Assembly: GCA_035276765.1 (NCBI GenBank)
Contig: DATELH010000002.1
Coordinates: 868,001-932,000, forward strand
From: DATASD01 sp035276765
GTDB taxonomy: Bacteria; Patescibacteriota; Saccharimonadia; Saccharimonadales; UBA4665
Length of the DNA stretch: 64,000 nucleotides
Reading direction: 5' to 3'
Part shown: positions 32,177-41,272 of the stretch, piece by piece
How the letters are laid out: each line of letters starts with the position of its first letter
Numbering within the stretch: the first letter of the stretch is position 1
The notes under the pieces: model-generated
Told to the model about the DNA's origin: nothing
The model's input: the letters and a program-made list of their open reading frames with translations, nothing else
The model's database searches: none
Translations under genes and position numbers: made by a program

Positions 32177-33078
32177 GAATAGCGATTCTGTCCCGCGGCC
32201 CCGGCAACTACACCACGAAGCGCCTCAAAGAAGAAGCGCTGGCGCGCGGTCACGAGGTAAAGGTCATCAACTACGCCAAGTGTTATATGACCATCGAAAA
32301 AGGCAACCCGGTGGTGTATTACAAAGGGAAGCCACTCGATAACTTTGATGCTGTCATTCCACGCATCGCCCAAAGTTATACCAAATATGGGTGCGCGGTG
32401 GTGCGCCAGTTTGAAATGCGCGACGTATACACTACCAACAAGTCGATCGCCATCGACCGCTCCCGCAACAAGCTGCGCTCGTACCAGTTGCTTGCCAAGG
32501 CCGACGTAGGCGTGCCCAAGACTGTGTTCGCACACGAGACTGCCGATCTCGAAGACGTGATTGTCAAAGCCGGCGGCGCGCCGCTTATTGTAAAAGTGGC
32601 ACGCGGCACGCACGGCAACGGTGTGGTGCTCGCCGAAACCAACAAGGCCGCCAAGGCGGTAATGCAGGCCTTTTATGTTGAGGGCGTGAGCTTTTTGGTG
32701 CAGGAATTTGTAAAGGAAGCGGCGGGCGAGGACATCCGCGCGCTGGTTGTCGGCCGCCAAGTAGTCGCAAGCGTGAAGCGTCAGAGCTTGGACGACGACT
32801 TTCGTTCCAACACGCACCAAGGCGGCGTAGGTGTACCCGTAAAATTGACGCCCGAAGAAGAACGTACTGCCGTAAAGGCCGCCAAAGCCATGGGTCTTGC
32901 CTTTTGCGGTGTTGACATGATGCGCAGTGAGCGCGGCCCGCTGGTGCTCGAGGTAAATTCTTCGGCTAGCATTAAAACGCCCGAGCTACTCACCAACCGC
33001 AATGTCGCGGGCAAAATTATCGACTATATCGAGCGCAACGCCAAACAGCGCAACGCCAAAGACCGCGTCGGCGCCTGA
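32173..33078 (+). CDS. rimK: RimK, ribosomal protein S6 glutamate ligase
   Basis: 301 residues. MRIAILSRGPGNYTTKRL, FDAVIPRIAQSYTKYGCAVVRQFE, PLIVKVARGTHGNGVVLAE, QEFVKEAAGEDIRALVVGRQVVASVKR and VLEVNSSASIK match RimK throughout. It adds glutamates to the S6 C-terminus. The target in this organism is inferred. Last gene of the dnaJ-ATP-grasp run. Confidence 0.9.
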   Translation: MRIAILSRGPGNYTTKRLKEEALARGHEVKVINYAKCYMTIEKGNPVVYYKGKPLDNFDAVIPRIAQSYTKYGCAVVRQFEMRDVYTTNKSIAIDRSRNKLRSYQLLAKADVGVPKTVFAHETADLEDVIVKAGGAPLIVKVARGTHGNGVVLAETNKAAKAVMQAFYVEGVSFLVQEFVKEAAGEDIRALVVGRQVVASVKRQSLDDDFRSNTHQGGVGVPVKLTPEEERTAVKAAKAMGLAFCGVDMMRSERGPLVLEVNSSASIKTPELLTNRNVAGKIIDYIERNAKQRNAKDRVGA

Positions 33079-33124
33079 GGCCTGGCCGCTTACGTTTTCA
33101 TAGGGCTGGTGCTATTATGAAGCC

Positions 33125-33634
33125 ATGATAGCGCACGACCTGCCCCTTTTAATCGCCCTGTTCGCGCCGGCGGTTGTGCTCACGCTGCTTGGCATCAATG
33201 CTGCGGTGGTTTTTTTGAGCTTGTGCTTGGGTGAGGTGCTCGTAAAATATGTGGCAGCCGATGCGCTTTCGGGCATGACGACGCTTTCGCCGCATATGAG
33301 CGACCTCAGTAAAACCATGGTACAGCTCGGCTTTTTGTTCGCGCCGGCAATCGCCACGAGTCTCATTATGATTGGCAGCGTGAAGGGCAAAATGCGGCGC
33401 CTCGTTAATATTGTTCCGGGCTTTGGCGTGGGCCTATTGATTGTGCTTATTGGGGTGCCGCTGTTTACGCCCGGTTTGCGCGCCGCTATCCAGGCTGGTT
33501 CATTCTGGCGCGAGCTGAGCCGCGCACAGGCACTGGTGGTTGGCTTGACGGCGCTCATCAGCTTGTTGTTTTTGTGGTCGCAGCGCCGCAGCATCAAGGC
33601 TACAGAAGGTCGCGGCTCGCGCCACCGCGGCTAA
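33125..33634 (+). CDS. Integral membrane protein, four helices
   Basis: 169 residues with hydrophobic segments at about 6-33, 68-86, 98-117 and 137-152, and a basic C-terminus. It resembles a colicin V production protein (CvpA) in topology but no signature was confirmed. TATTAT lies 6 nt before the ATG (leaderless). Confidence 0.6.
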   Translation: MIAHDLPLLIALFAPAVVLTLLGINAAVVFLSLCLGEVLVKYVAADALSGMTTLSPHMSDLSKTMVQLGFLFAPAIATSLIMIGSVKGKMRRLVNIVPGFGVGLLIVLIGVPLFTPGLRAAIQAGSFWRELSRAQALVVGLTALISLLFLWSQRRSIKATEGRGSRHRG

Positions 33635-33660
33635 ACACCGTTGACTTTTTAGCTAAAATT

Positions 33661-33683
33661 GCGATAATATAAGGTGTTATCGC
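33661..33683. repeat. Inverted repeat before tRNA-Lys
   Basis: GCGATAA-N9-TTATCGC, perfect. It may terminate the upstream gene or act in the tRNA promoter region. Confidence 0.4.
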
Positions 33684-33707
33684 GCGCCGGACGCGTGCGT
33701 CATAGCC

Positions 33708-33784
33708 GGGCCAGTAGCTCAGCCGGTTAGAGCACCTGCCTTTTAAGCAGGGTGTCGTGGGTTCGAGTCCCACCTGGCCCTCCA
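33708..33784 (+). tRNA. tRNA-Lys (UUU)
   Basis: Acceptor GGGCCAG/CTGGCCC, D arm GCTC/GAGC, anticodon loop CTTTTAA (UUU), T arm GTGGG/CCCAC and encoded CCA. All stems pair. Confidence 0.95.
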
Positions 33785-33943
33785 GATATCAAATATTTCC
33801 GAAAAGCCTTTCTTGGCGGCTTCGCTATCAGAACCGGGTTGTCCGAAGGTGGCTCTTACGTTAAGGGAGTAATCCAGCAGAAGATAAGGACAGGAAACAA
33901 ACACCGATTGCTCTTTTCTATGCAGTGTCGCATACTAGCTCAT

Positions 33944-34156
33944 ATGACTAATGAAGAACTATTTGAAGACCTCAAACAATTCATTGCGACCACTGTTTCT
34001 CAACAGATGTCGCAGCTTGAGGAACGTCTTGACCGGAAGCTTGATGACGTTCAAGCTGCCATCGCTGATACACTGGGTACCACGACGGAGAGACTTGAAG
34101 ACAGCGTGCAGAATCACGAACATCGTATTACTCGGCTGGAGCATCGGGCAGCGTAG
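33944..34156 (+). CDS. Small coiled-coil protein
   Basis: 70 residues from the ATG at 33944; CATACT stands 7 nt before it. Heptad-like repeats fill it: MSQLEERLDRKLDDVQAA, LGTTTERLEDSVQNHEHRI. A longer reading starts inside the tRNA and is rejected. Similar small coiled coils are common beside CPR tRNAs; the function is unknown. Confidence 0.6.
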   Translation: MTNEELFEDLKQFIATTVSQQMSQLEERLDRKLDDVQAAIADTLGTTTERLEDSVQNHEHRITRLEHRAA

Positions 34157-34225
34157 ACCCCAAGCATAGGCAGTGTAAAGGATTTCTGACCCCAGAGGTC
34201 CTTTATTTTGTTATACTAATTTCAA

Positions 34226-34249
34226 ATGAAGAATCCAAAACCCTTATGA
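34226..34249 (+). CDS. Seven-residue leader peptide
   Basis: MKNPKPL. The ATG is 8 nt after TATACT (34212-34217) and the TGA overlaps the ATG of the next gene as ATGA. Such short upstream ORFs can couple or attenuate expression. Whether it is translated is unproven. Confidence 0.4.
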   Translation: MKNPKPL

Positions 34250-34479
34250 AAGTCAGTGGCGCTGCAGTTGGTATTAGTGTCATTGCCTTCATTTACAACT
34301 TCTCTGCGATGTATTATCTCGTTGGAAAATGTCCTGACGACATCAGCACAAAGTCCTGCCGAGCTTACAATAATTGGACAATGACAAATAAGATTGGCCT
34401 TGTAATTCTGGGTATTGGACTCGTAATTCTCGCATATGGGTTTATGAAACAATATCAGAAGAAAGTTTCGTTGCGATAA
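34246..34479 (+). CDS. Small membrane protein with two helices
   Basis: 77 residues: membrane segment about 6-26, an outside loop with two cysteines (KCPDDISTKSCRAYNNW), segment about 49-66, then a basic tail. The loop cysteines could form a disulfide. Unknown family. The start is tied to the leader peptide stop. Confidence 0.6.
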   Translation: MKVSGAAVGISVIAFIYNFSAMYYLVGKCPDDISTKSCRAYNNWTMTNKIGLVILGIGLVILAYGFMKQYQKKVSLR

Positions 34480-34550
34480 CGTCCACGATGGCTTTAAGTT
34501 TAAGTATTATGCAAGGCTTCTAATCAGAAGTCTTTTGTTGTTCTTGGATG

Positions 34551-35483
34551 CTAGGCTAAAACCTTTTTCCAAGAGTCGAGCATGTGAGAGGTAGCTGCGG
34601 CCAACAACTCAAATAGACGGCTTCCTGGCGTAATTGCCCAGTCCTCTAATTGCTGTGCTGGCTTACTTTTTAGACGATATAGTGCCCCCGTAAGGTGATA
34701 GTACAGTATCCGAAGCTCCATTATTTCGTCGGCTTTTGCGTGCGAACGGTAGCCTTCGAGCGTAGCAGGGATGGCCCGAGTGGGAAGGTACATAAAGTCA
34801 GAGGCGGGATCGCCCCAGCAAGCATCTCCCCAATCTATAAAGGCGGCAAACTTTCCATCGTGTACCATGATGTTACCTGTATGGTTGTCTCCATGGAGAA
34901 AGGCACGCTTGTGGCCGCGCGTCCTCATGGCAGGCTCAAGGCGGTCGAACCGTTCGCGCAGCCACTCACGGGCAAAATTACCTATGTAGCCACGATCGAA
35001 CATTTCTTGGATAAGCTCGCGGCCATCGGCATACCGTTGATGGTCTAGATAATTGCGCGGGTCCGGACAATCTTTGACCAAGGTGTGCAGCTTAGCTAAT
35101 TCGGCGCCAACCGCATAATATATCTGGCTATTTTCGGTAATAGTTTTTCCATATTTCGCCAAAGATTTTCCAGGTACGAGTTCGTAGATGGTGTAGGGCG
35201 TGTTTATTATATTTTTGCTATCGTCAAAATACATCAGACGCGGAGAACGAATGCCGGCTTCGTATGCAACTGGCGCAGCTACTGATTCCGTCAAGACATC
35301 CGAAAGCGCCTCCGGGTTATCTACGGAAATTCTCAGGACGTATTTGTCGGCAATATTATAGAGAGAGTTGGCTATTCCCCCGGCACGCATAGGTGAAATG
35401 TCGTCGGCATTAACTACCAAATTGCCTTGCCTGCAAAGCGCCAGTAACGTTTCTTGAGTATAAGACATGACTATTACATACAT
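34551..35483 (-). CDS. Aminoglycoside/choline-kinase-like phosphotransferase
   Basis: 310 residues from the ATG at 35483 (GAGG 7 nt before); 35468 is an alternative. SPMRAGGIANSLYNI is the nucleotide loop, FLHGDNHTGNIMVHDGK the Brenner motif with catalytic D, and FIDWGDACWGDPASDF the metal site. It phosphorylates a small hydroxyl compound; sugar, choline or homoserine are as likely as an antibiotic. Confidence 0.85.
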   Translation of the reverse strand: MYVIVMSYTQETLLALCRQGNLVVNADDISPMRAGGIANSLYNIADKYVLRISVDNPEALSDVLTESVAAPVAYEAGIRSPRLMYFDDSKNIINTPYTIYELVPGKSLAKYGKTITENSQIYYAVGAELAKLHTLVKDCPDPRNYLDHQRYADGRELIQEMFDRGYIGNFAREWLRERFDRLEPAMRTRGHKRAFLHGDNHTGNIMVHDGKFAAFIDWGDACWGDPASDFMYLPTRAIPATLEGYRSHAKADEIMELRILYYHLTGALYRLKSKPAQQLEDWAITPGSRLFELLAAATSHMLDSWKKVLA

Positions 35484-35608
35484 AATAAACCTCTTTGGGC
35501 AAAAACAGAAGATGGCGGAGGATACTACTAGCCAGCAATTCAATATCAAATATTAAGCTTGGAGCTGCTTACTTTTTATGATAAAACAAGTTCACGAGAG
35601 TAGATGTT

Positions 35609-37612
35609 ATGGAATTATCTCACGCCCAAGGAGGCTGCCCCGCGGCAAATATTTGTGCTGTTACCACCGAACAAGCTCCGCCTTGCGGTGAGGATGCGGC
35701 GCACTTTCCGCCATTGGTCCGTGCTGAAACTTTGTGCTCCCGGGCTTTAGCCCGCCGCGTGGAAATTGAACTGGAGGAAGTGGATAATGCAGAGTATCGG
35801 GCCAAGGCGCCCAAGCACATGGCGGCAGCAGGCTGGTTTGAACTTGAGCGTGGACTGGCCCTTTTTGATGCTGCTGAGACGGAGCGTTCGCTGTCGAAGG
35901 CCGTAGGTCTGGCCGGTGAGGCCATGGATAACCCTTACGGATGGTTTGAGGCGAGCTATTCCGCGGCAATGTTGCACATTTACGGGCCGATGCTTGTGGC
36001 TCAAAAACAGGGTACATTACCAACGGCTGAAGACTTAGCAGCCGTTCGCCAAAAGCTCGGCATTGTCTTTGACGCGTTGCATGCTGCGCCGATACATCCG
36101 AGCCAGAGCCAGCACATCCTTGACGCTTTAGAAGCTGGTGCGCCGCACCAGCAATGCCTGCCCGGCAAGGGTGAGCGCCTCGGGCTAGCTGCAAAATTAA
36201 CAGGTATGATGCTTGCGGCACGACAAAACATTTTGTTGTACTCTGCATCGGCGCGTGAGATCTACGGTGGCAGTGGGTTTGCGGCGCAGAGCCACGATGC
36301 CTACATGCTTGCCGGCGGCCAGAAGATGCCTGTTAAAATCAGGTCTAAAAATTCAAGCGATGCCGCGGCAGGAGGGGTACGGGTAGCGAGATACGATGCT
36401 GGGACAACCTATATCAACATACGGGGTACTATCAATCAACTTCACGATACGCTGCGCCAGCATGACCCCAAGCTTTATCGGCAGCTGCTTCAGCAAAACC
36501 ACAATTGTTGGCCAAGTGTTTCGGACGTAGGGCGGATGCTCCGGACTGAATTGACAGAAAAAAAGAATACTAGCGCTGCTTCGCATGACTTTTTGGACAT
36601 GCTCGGCGAGGCGTTCGAGGCGCAATTATTCGCGGGCAAGGAAGCTGCAAGCCCTGAAGAATTGGCGGCAGTATGGGAAGTGCTGCCGCACAGGATTGCT
36701 AATCGACCGTACGACTCAGAGCAAGTTAGTCCAGAAAAGCGAGCCATTGCAGCAGAAGCCGCAAACGCCTATTTGCGATACGGCAATAACCTTGCCGAGC
36801 CACGCCATCTCAAACCGCTCATCAAGGCCATGCGCGAATCTTGCGATCCGCAAACGCAGGTCATTTGCGCTGGCGCATACCTCGACCTGGCCCACCATCC
36901 AGAGGTTTCGCGCGACATGGCGCAGCAGTTGGTTGCGGCCTCGGCAAAGCTCACGGAGGCGTTCATGTCACAAGACTGGCGCGGGTTGCCGCAGCACGAG
37001 GTGCAATTTTTGTATCGCATAGGTTTGCAGCGCGCATACGGCCATAAATACCAGAAAGTGGCTGCTGGCGAGGAGCCTGACTTTGCCGATGAGACCAAAC
37101 TTTATCACAACTTGTTGCGGCTTGGGCAGCAATCGCTTGAGCCTGCCGCCATACTAGAACGGGGCCGGTCACGCGATGATGTACGGGGTATGCAGCTCGA
37201 AATTGGCCTGCACTTATTGAACGCCCGTCGCAACGTACGCGCCCGCGAAATTCTGCAATCAATGTGGCCCAGCACACCACGCGAAATGACCCCCCATGAC
37301 TACAATTTTGATTTTAAGACCAACTGGGATGCCGCGGTGACACAAGGTGCTTTTTGGGATCGGGAGGCCGAAGTGCAGCGGCTGCAATTCCTTAGCTTAA
37401 TGAATAACAATATCTACGAGCCTCGTATTACGGTTGTAACCGGTAAGGAGCATCTTTCGACCGTGTCTACCGCCGAGATTATTCAGGTTGCCATTCAAGA
37501 GGTATATGGCAACACGCCGAGCGCAAGGGTTAATGCTACCAGAAGGCTTAACGAAATAGAAAGTCGCTTTCTCCGACGCTTAAACAGGCTGACACTGAAA
37601 GATATATTGTAG
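35609..37612 (+). CDS. Large helical protein of unknown function
   Basis: 667 residues, almost all alpha-helical, without signal peptide or membrane segment. Helix pairs repeat in the second half (DPQTQVICAGAYLDLAHHPEVSRDMAQQLVAASAKL), suggesting an alpha-solenoid or repeat scaffold. TATGAT lies about 27 nt before the ATG. A similar-sized unknown helical protein is at 55297. No function inferred. Confidence 0.65.
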   Translation: MELSHAQGGCPAANICAVTTEQAPPCGEDAAHFPPLVRAETLCSRALARRVEIELEEVDNAEYRAKAPKHMAAAGWFELERGLALFDAAETERSLSKAVGLAGEAMDNPYGWFEASYSAAMLHIYGPMLVAQKQGTLPTAEDLAAVRQKLGIVFDALHAAPIHPSQSQHILDALEAGAPHQQCLPGKGERLGLAAKLTGMMLAARQNILLYSASAREIYGGSGFAAQSHDAYMLAGGQKMPVKIRSKNSSDAAAGGVRVARYDAGTTYINIRGTINQLHDTLRQHDPKLYRQLLQQNHNCWPSVSDVGRMLRTELTEKKNTSAASHDFLDMLGEAFEAQLFAGKEAASPEELAAVWEVLPHRIANRPYDSEQVSPEKRAIAAEAANAYLRYGNNLAEPRHLKPLIKAMRESCDPQTQVICAGAYLDLAHHPEVSRDMAQQLVAASAKLTEAFMSQDWRGLPQHEVQFLYRIGLQRAYGHKYQKVAAGEEPDFADETKLYHNLLRLGQQSLEPAAILERGRSRDDVRGMQLEIGLHLLNARRNVRAREILQSMWPSTPREMTPHDYNFDFKTNWDAAVTQGAFWDREAEVQRLQFLSLMNNNIYEPRITVVTGKEHLSTVSTAEIIQVAIQEVYGNTPSARVNATRRLNEIESRFLRRLNRLTLKDIL

Positions 37613-37664
37613 GCTTGCCGCCAGCTTGTGTTTTCGGGCCATTCGCTGCTACCATGGCGGCGCT

Positions 37665-39131
37665 ATGGAGAGGTTTTTGCGGCATCGGTTTCGGCGGCCG
37701 ACGCTGGCGGCAATTGCGTGCGCCGCGTTTTTGCTCGGTGTTAGCGCTGCAGGCGCGGGACGTTTTTCGCTGCCGCACTTATTTGTTTTTTTGGGAGTAG
37801 TCGGCCTGCTGCGCGCCCGCCGACAAGATGTGTGGGTGCTCATAGCATTGGCATGGTTGGGCTTTTGCCTGGGAAGTTGGCGCGGCCAGGCGTACGCCCA
37901 GCGCGTGCATACATACGACGGATTGTTCAAAAAGAAGGCGGTGTTTGTAGGTGTGGCGCAAGCCGATGCGGTGTACGGCGCGCGTACGCAACTGACTTTT
38001 ACGGCCAGCTCACTGCAGGTATTATCGCCCGTCCGCGAGCCGTTAATTGGCGTGGTTTCGGTTTCGGGCTTTGGCGTGCCGATGGTTTACCGGGGCGATG
38101 TGGTACAAATGAGTGGCGCACTTTATCCGACGCTCGGCGGCAACCAGGCCAAACTGAGCTTTGCAAACTTGCAAGTCATAGCGCATGGCGGTTCCTGGCT
38201 CGACACGGTGCGGCGGCACTTTGTAGCGGGCGTAGAGTCGGCTTTACCAGAGCCAGCAGCGTCGTTTGGGCTGGGGCTTTTGATCGGCCAGCGCAGCACG
38301 CTACCGAGCGATGTCTCGCAACAACTTACCATGGTGGGCCTCACGCATATTATTGCGGTGTCGGGTTACAATTTGACCATCATATTACAGGTAGTCCGAC
38401 GACTAACGGCCGGGCGTTCTAAGTATCAGGCGCTTGTTTTGTTTGTGACGCTGATTGGCGGGTTTGTGCTGTTGGTGGGTTCGAGTCCGTCCATCGTGCG
38501 TGCGGCAATTGTTAGCTTGTTAAGTATTGCTGCGTGGTATTACGGGCACGAAATAAAGCCGCTCACGCTGCTGCTTTTGGCGGCGGCCATTACCGCCTAT
38601 GCTAACCCGCTCTATGTGTGGGGCAATGTGAGTTGGTATTTGTCGTTTCTGGCGTTTGCGGGTGTGATGTTGCTTGCGCCATTAGTTATGAAGCGGTTTT
38701 TGGGTACGGCATCGCCGCACATTCTGTTATCGGTCTTGGTGGAAAGTCTGTGCGCGGAGCTGCTCACTTTGCCGTACATTTTGCATATTTTTGGGCAAAT
38801 GTCGCTGGTGGCATTGGTGGCGAACGTGTTGGTTGTGGCTTTGGTGCCACTCGCCATGCTGTTTACGCTGGCCGCTGGTTTGGCCGGTACGTTCGCGGCG
38901 GCATTCGCGGGTTGGGTGGCGTGGCCAGCGCGGTTGCTGCTCACGTATATGCTCGACATGGCCGCTGCTTTGAGCCGCATCCCGCACGCGTTTTTACAAA
39001 ACATTGGCTTTTCGCTGGGTGAAATGTTTGCGGCGTATGCTGCGGTAGCAATTTTCGGCCTCACCCTGCACAGGCGTGCAAAACGTGGTATAATAACAGA
39101 TAAGAAAGCTGAAGAAACAAAAGGAGTTTGA
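37665..39131 (+). CDS. comEC: Competence DNA channel ComEC/Rec2, without hydrolase domain
   Basis: 488 residues from the ATG at 37665 (TACCAT 9 nt before). Two N-terminal helices, an OB-like outside domain (GVVSVSGFGVPMVYRGDVVQMSGAL), then the Competence domain with FGLGLLIGQRSTLPSDVSQQLTMVGLTHIIAVSGYNLTII and further helices. The C-terminal metallo-beta-lactamase domain of long ComEC is absent. It carries single-stranded DNA across the inner membrane in transformation, with the pilus taking up DNA. Confidence 0.93.
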   Translation: MERFLRHRFRRPTLAAIACAAFLLGVSAAGAGRFSLPHLFVFLGVVGLLRARRQDVWVLIALAWLGFCLGSWRGQAYAQRVHTYDGLFKKKAVFVGVAQADAVYGARTQLTFTASSLQVLSPVREPLIGVVSVSGFGVPMVYRGDVVQMSGALYPTLGGNQAKLSFANLQVIAHGGSWLDTVRRHFVAGVESALPEPAASFGLGLLIGQRSTLPSDVSQQLTMVGLTHIIAVSGYNLTIILQVVRRLTAGRSKYQALVLFVTLIGGFVLLVGSSPSIVRAAIVSLLSIAAWYYGHEIKPLTLLLLAAAITAYANPLYVWGNVSWYLSFLAFAGVMLLAPLVMKRFLGTASPHILLSVLVESLCAELLTLPYILHIFGQMSLVALVANVLVVALVPLAMLFTLAAGLAGTFAAAFAGWVAWPARLLLTYMLDMAAALSRIPHAFLQNIGFSLGEMFAAYAAVAIFGLTLHRRAKRGIITDKKAEETKGV

Positions 39132-39133
39132 CG

Positions 39134-39868
39134 ATGTCGGGTCATTCCAAGTGGTCTACCATTAAACGCGAAAAGGGTGCCAAAGACGCGGCGCGCGGCG
39201 CGCTGTTTACCAAAATTGGCAACGCAATTGCCATTGCCGCACGCAGCGGCACCGATCCGGAAACAAACTTCGCACTGCGCCTGGCTATCGACAAAGCCAA
39301 GGCGGCCAACATGCCCACCGCAAACATCGACCGCGCCATCCAACGCGTGGCCGACAAAAACGCCGCGCAGCTTCAAGAAGTCTTGTACGAAGGCTACGGC
39401 CCTGGCGGCGTGGCCATTTTGGTGGAATGCGCCACCGACAACATCAACCGTACCTACCCCGACGTGCGCCTGGCGTTTAGCAAGCACGGCGGCAACGTTG
39501 CCGAAAAGGGCGCAGTGGCATTTCAATTTGACCGCAAAGGCATGATTCGCGTGAAGGGTGCTGGCGACGATGTGTTAATGGCCGCCCTCGACGCCGGCGC
39601 CGAAGACGTGCAAGAAGAATCCGGCGACTCGGTGATTTACACCGTACCGACTGACCTTGCCAAAGTCCGCGACGCGCTCAAGGACGCCGGGCTCGAAATC
39701 ACCGAAGCCGAGCTCACCTACGTGCCAAACACCACCATCGAAGTAACCGACGAAGCCACAGCCGGCAAAATCATGCGCCTTATGGATGCGCTCGAAGCCA
39801 TCGACGATGTGGTCAGCACGCACGTCAACTTCGACATCCCCGAAGAACTCTTGCAACCAGCAATATAA
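39134..39868 (+). CDS. yebC: YebC/PmpR-family translation or transcription factor
   Basis: 244 residues from the ATG at 39134 with AAGGAG 8 nt before. MSGHSKWSTIKREKGAKDAARGALFTKI is the hallmark start, and EVLYEGYGPGGVAILVECATDN the core. The family includes regulators and a factor that relieves ribosomes at proline stretches. It precedes the ruv genes in many bacteria, and here three genes intervene. Confidence 0.96.
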   Translation: MSGHSKWSTIKREKGAKDAARGALFTKIGNAIAIAARSGTDPETNFALRLAIDKAKAANMPTANIDRAIQRVADKNAAQLQEVLYEGYGPGGVAILVECATDNINRTYPDVRLAFSKHGGNVAEKGAVAFQFDRKGMIRVKGAGDDVLMAALDAGAEDVQEESGDSVIYTVPTDLAKVRDALKDAGLEITEAELTYVPNTTIEVTDEATAGKIMRLMDALEAIDDVVSTHVNFDIPEELLQPAI

Positions 39869-39892
39869 CAATTTACGGGAGCATCTTCTGCT

Positions 39893-41272
39893 ATGTCTGA
39901 TACTAGATCTGAAATTTTACATTCTATGCAAATGGTAGCTCCTCCTGGGCAAGTAGAGCTGGATGGCGATGCATTACTAAAACTGCGAGGACTTACAAAC
40001 GAGCTTACAGAGTGTTCAAGGGAAGAAGCCAAGGAGGAATTCGAACGTTTTATAGGAGTGGCAGAGAGAAGTCTCGACTTACGAGAAGATAAGCTGGGTA
40101 ATCAACTTGCTGACAAAAAAGTATTAGTTACTGGTGGTACGGGATGTATTGGTTCCGCTCTTCTTAGGGAACTTGTTAAGTATGGTCCACAAGCTATAGT
40201 GAGTATCAGTCGTGGGGTAACCCTCCCAAGGCAAACCACAGAAGGAGTTGACTATCGTCATGTGGATATCCGCTCTAGAAATACCACCAAGGAAGTTATC
40301 GGAAAAGTAGAACCTGACATTATTTATCACCTTGCAGCTCAGCACAATCCAAGTCTGGCAGAAACAGAGGTTAATCGCACATTAGCGACAAATATATTCG
40401 GTACGCAGAACTTACTTGACGCGGCGAAGGAAGTTGAAGTACCGCAAATTATTTATGCTTCTACAGGGAAGGCCTTGCGACCTTATACTCCTGACGTATA
40501 TGCTTCATCTAAAAAAGTTAGTGAATGGCTAATGGCCAAAGCGGCCTCCGAAAGTAGGCTTACGTGTTCGGGCGTTCGATTTACTCATGTCGTAGATAAT
40601 TCTCTAATATTTAAGAGGATTCAACATTGGATTGATACCGACTCGCCTATTCGGTTGCATGGGTCGAATATCCTTTTCTATATGCAGTCAGCTCGCGAAT
40701 CAGCCCATCTATTATTAAATGCAGGCTTAGAAGCTGACGTGAGTAATTTCAGGATCGAGGCGATCAGGGATTTAGAGTGGCCAGTTAATCTTGTTGATCT
40801 CGCGCTAGGTGCGATTATACGACGAAAAGCAGATACGCCCATTTATATAGCCGGCTACGAACAGGGTTATGAAGAAGTACCATATCCAGGTTTATACGAC
40901 CCAAAATATTCCGGCGAACTGAGCCCTCTCGTTAGTGCCTTTGAAGCGCCGCAGGCGCAACATTCACCTACATGCAGACAGGTGGATTCGTTCCCCTTTG
41001 ATATCGAAACAACTTCCGAAATGGAAGATTCCTTAGCTCAACTCAAGCTTGCTTGTAGCCAAGATAAATCTAATACCGATCTAAGACATTTGGAGGAAGA
41101 TTTATCTTGGGAAATGTGGCAGGGCCGGCTGTGCCGTGTTCCTTTTCCAACGCTCGAACGTTCTATAAAACAAATGACGCGATACCCTAATTACGATCAA
41201 CTACCACCTGAACACATACGGACGTCAGAAATGGTTCGAAAAGCCTTCGAAAGTCGAAACCAAATCTTATAA
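39893..41272 (+). CDS. SDR sugar epimerase/dehydratase (CapD-like), probably acquired
   Basis: 459 residues. KKVLVTGGTGCIGSALLRELVKYG is the NAD-binding start, YHLAAQHNPSLAETEVNRTLATNIFGTQNLLDAA the core, and YASTGKALRPYTPDVYASSKKVSEWL holds catalytic YxxxK (YASSK). This fits UDP-GlcNAc 4,6-dehydratase-type enzymes. The gene is visibly AT-richer and uses codons unlike its neighbours. The last ~90 residues are unrecognised. Confidence 0.8.
   Translation: MSDTRSEILHSMQMVAPPGQVELDGDALLKLRGLTNELTECSREEAKEEFERFIGVAERSLDLREDKLGNQLADKKVLVTGGTGCIGSALLRELVKYGPQAIVSISRGVTLPRQTTEGVDYRHVDIRSRNTTKEVIGKVEPDIIYHLAAQHNPSLAETEVNRTLATNIFGTQNLLDAAKEVEVPQIIYASTGKALRPYTPDVYASSKKVSEWLMAKAASESRLTCSGVRFTHVVDNSLIFKRIQHWIDTDSPIRLHGSNILFYMQSARESAHLLLNAGLEADVSNFRIEAIRDLEWPVNLVDLALGAIIRRKADTPIYIAGYEQGYEEVPYPGLYDPKYSGELSPLVSAFEAPQAQHSPTCRQVDSFPFDIETTSEMEDSLAQLKLACSQDKSNTDLRHLEEDLSWEMWQGRLCRVPFPTLERSIKQMTRYPNYDQLPPEHIRTSEMVRKAFESRNQIL

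Noticed and set aside
33752..33943. Longer reading of the small coiled-coil gene
   Set aside because: It would start within tRNA-Lys; the promoter and the ATG at 33944 fit better.
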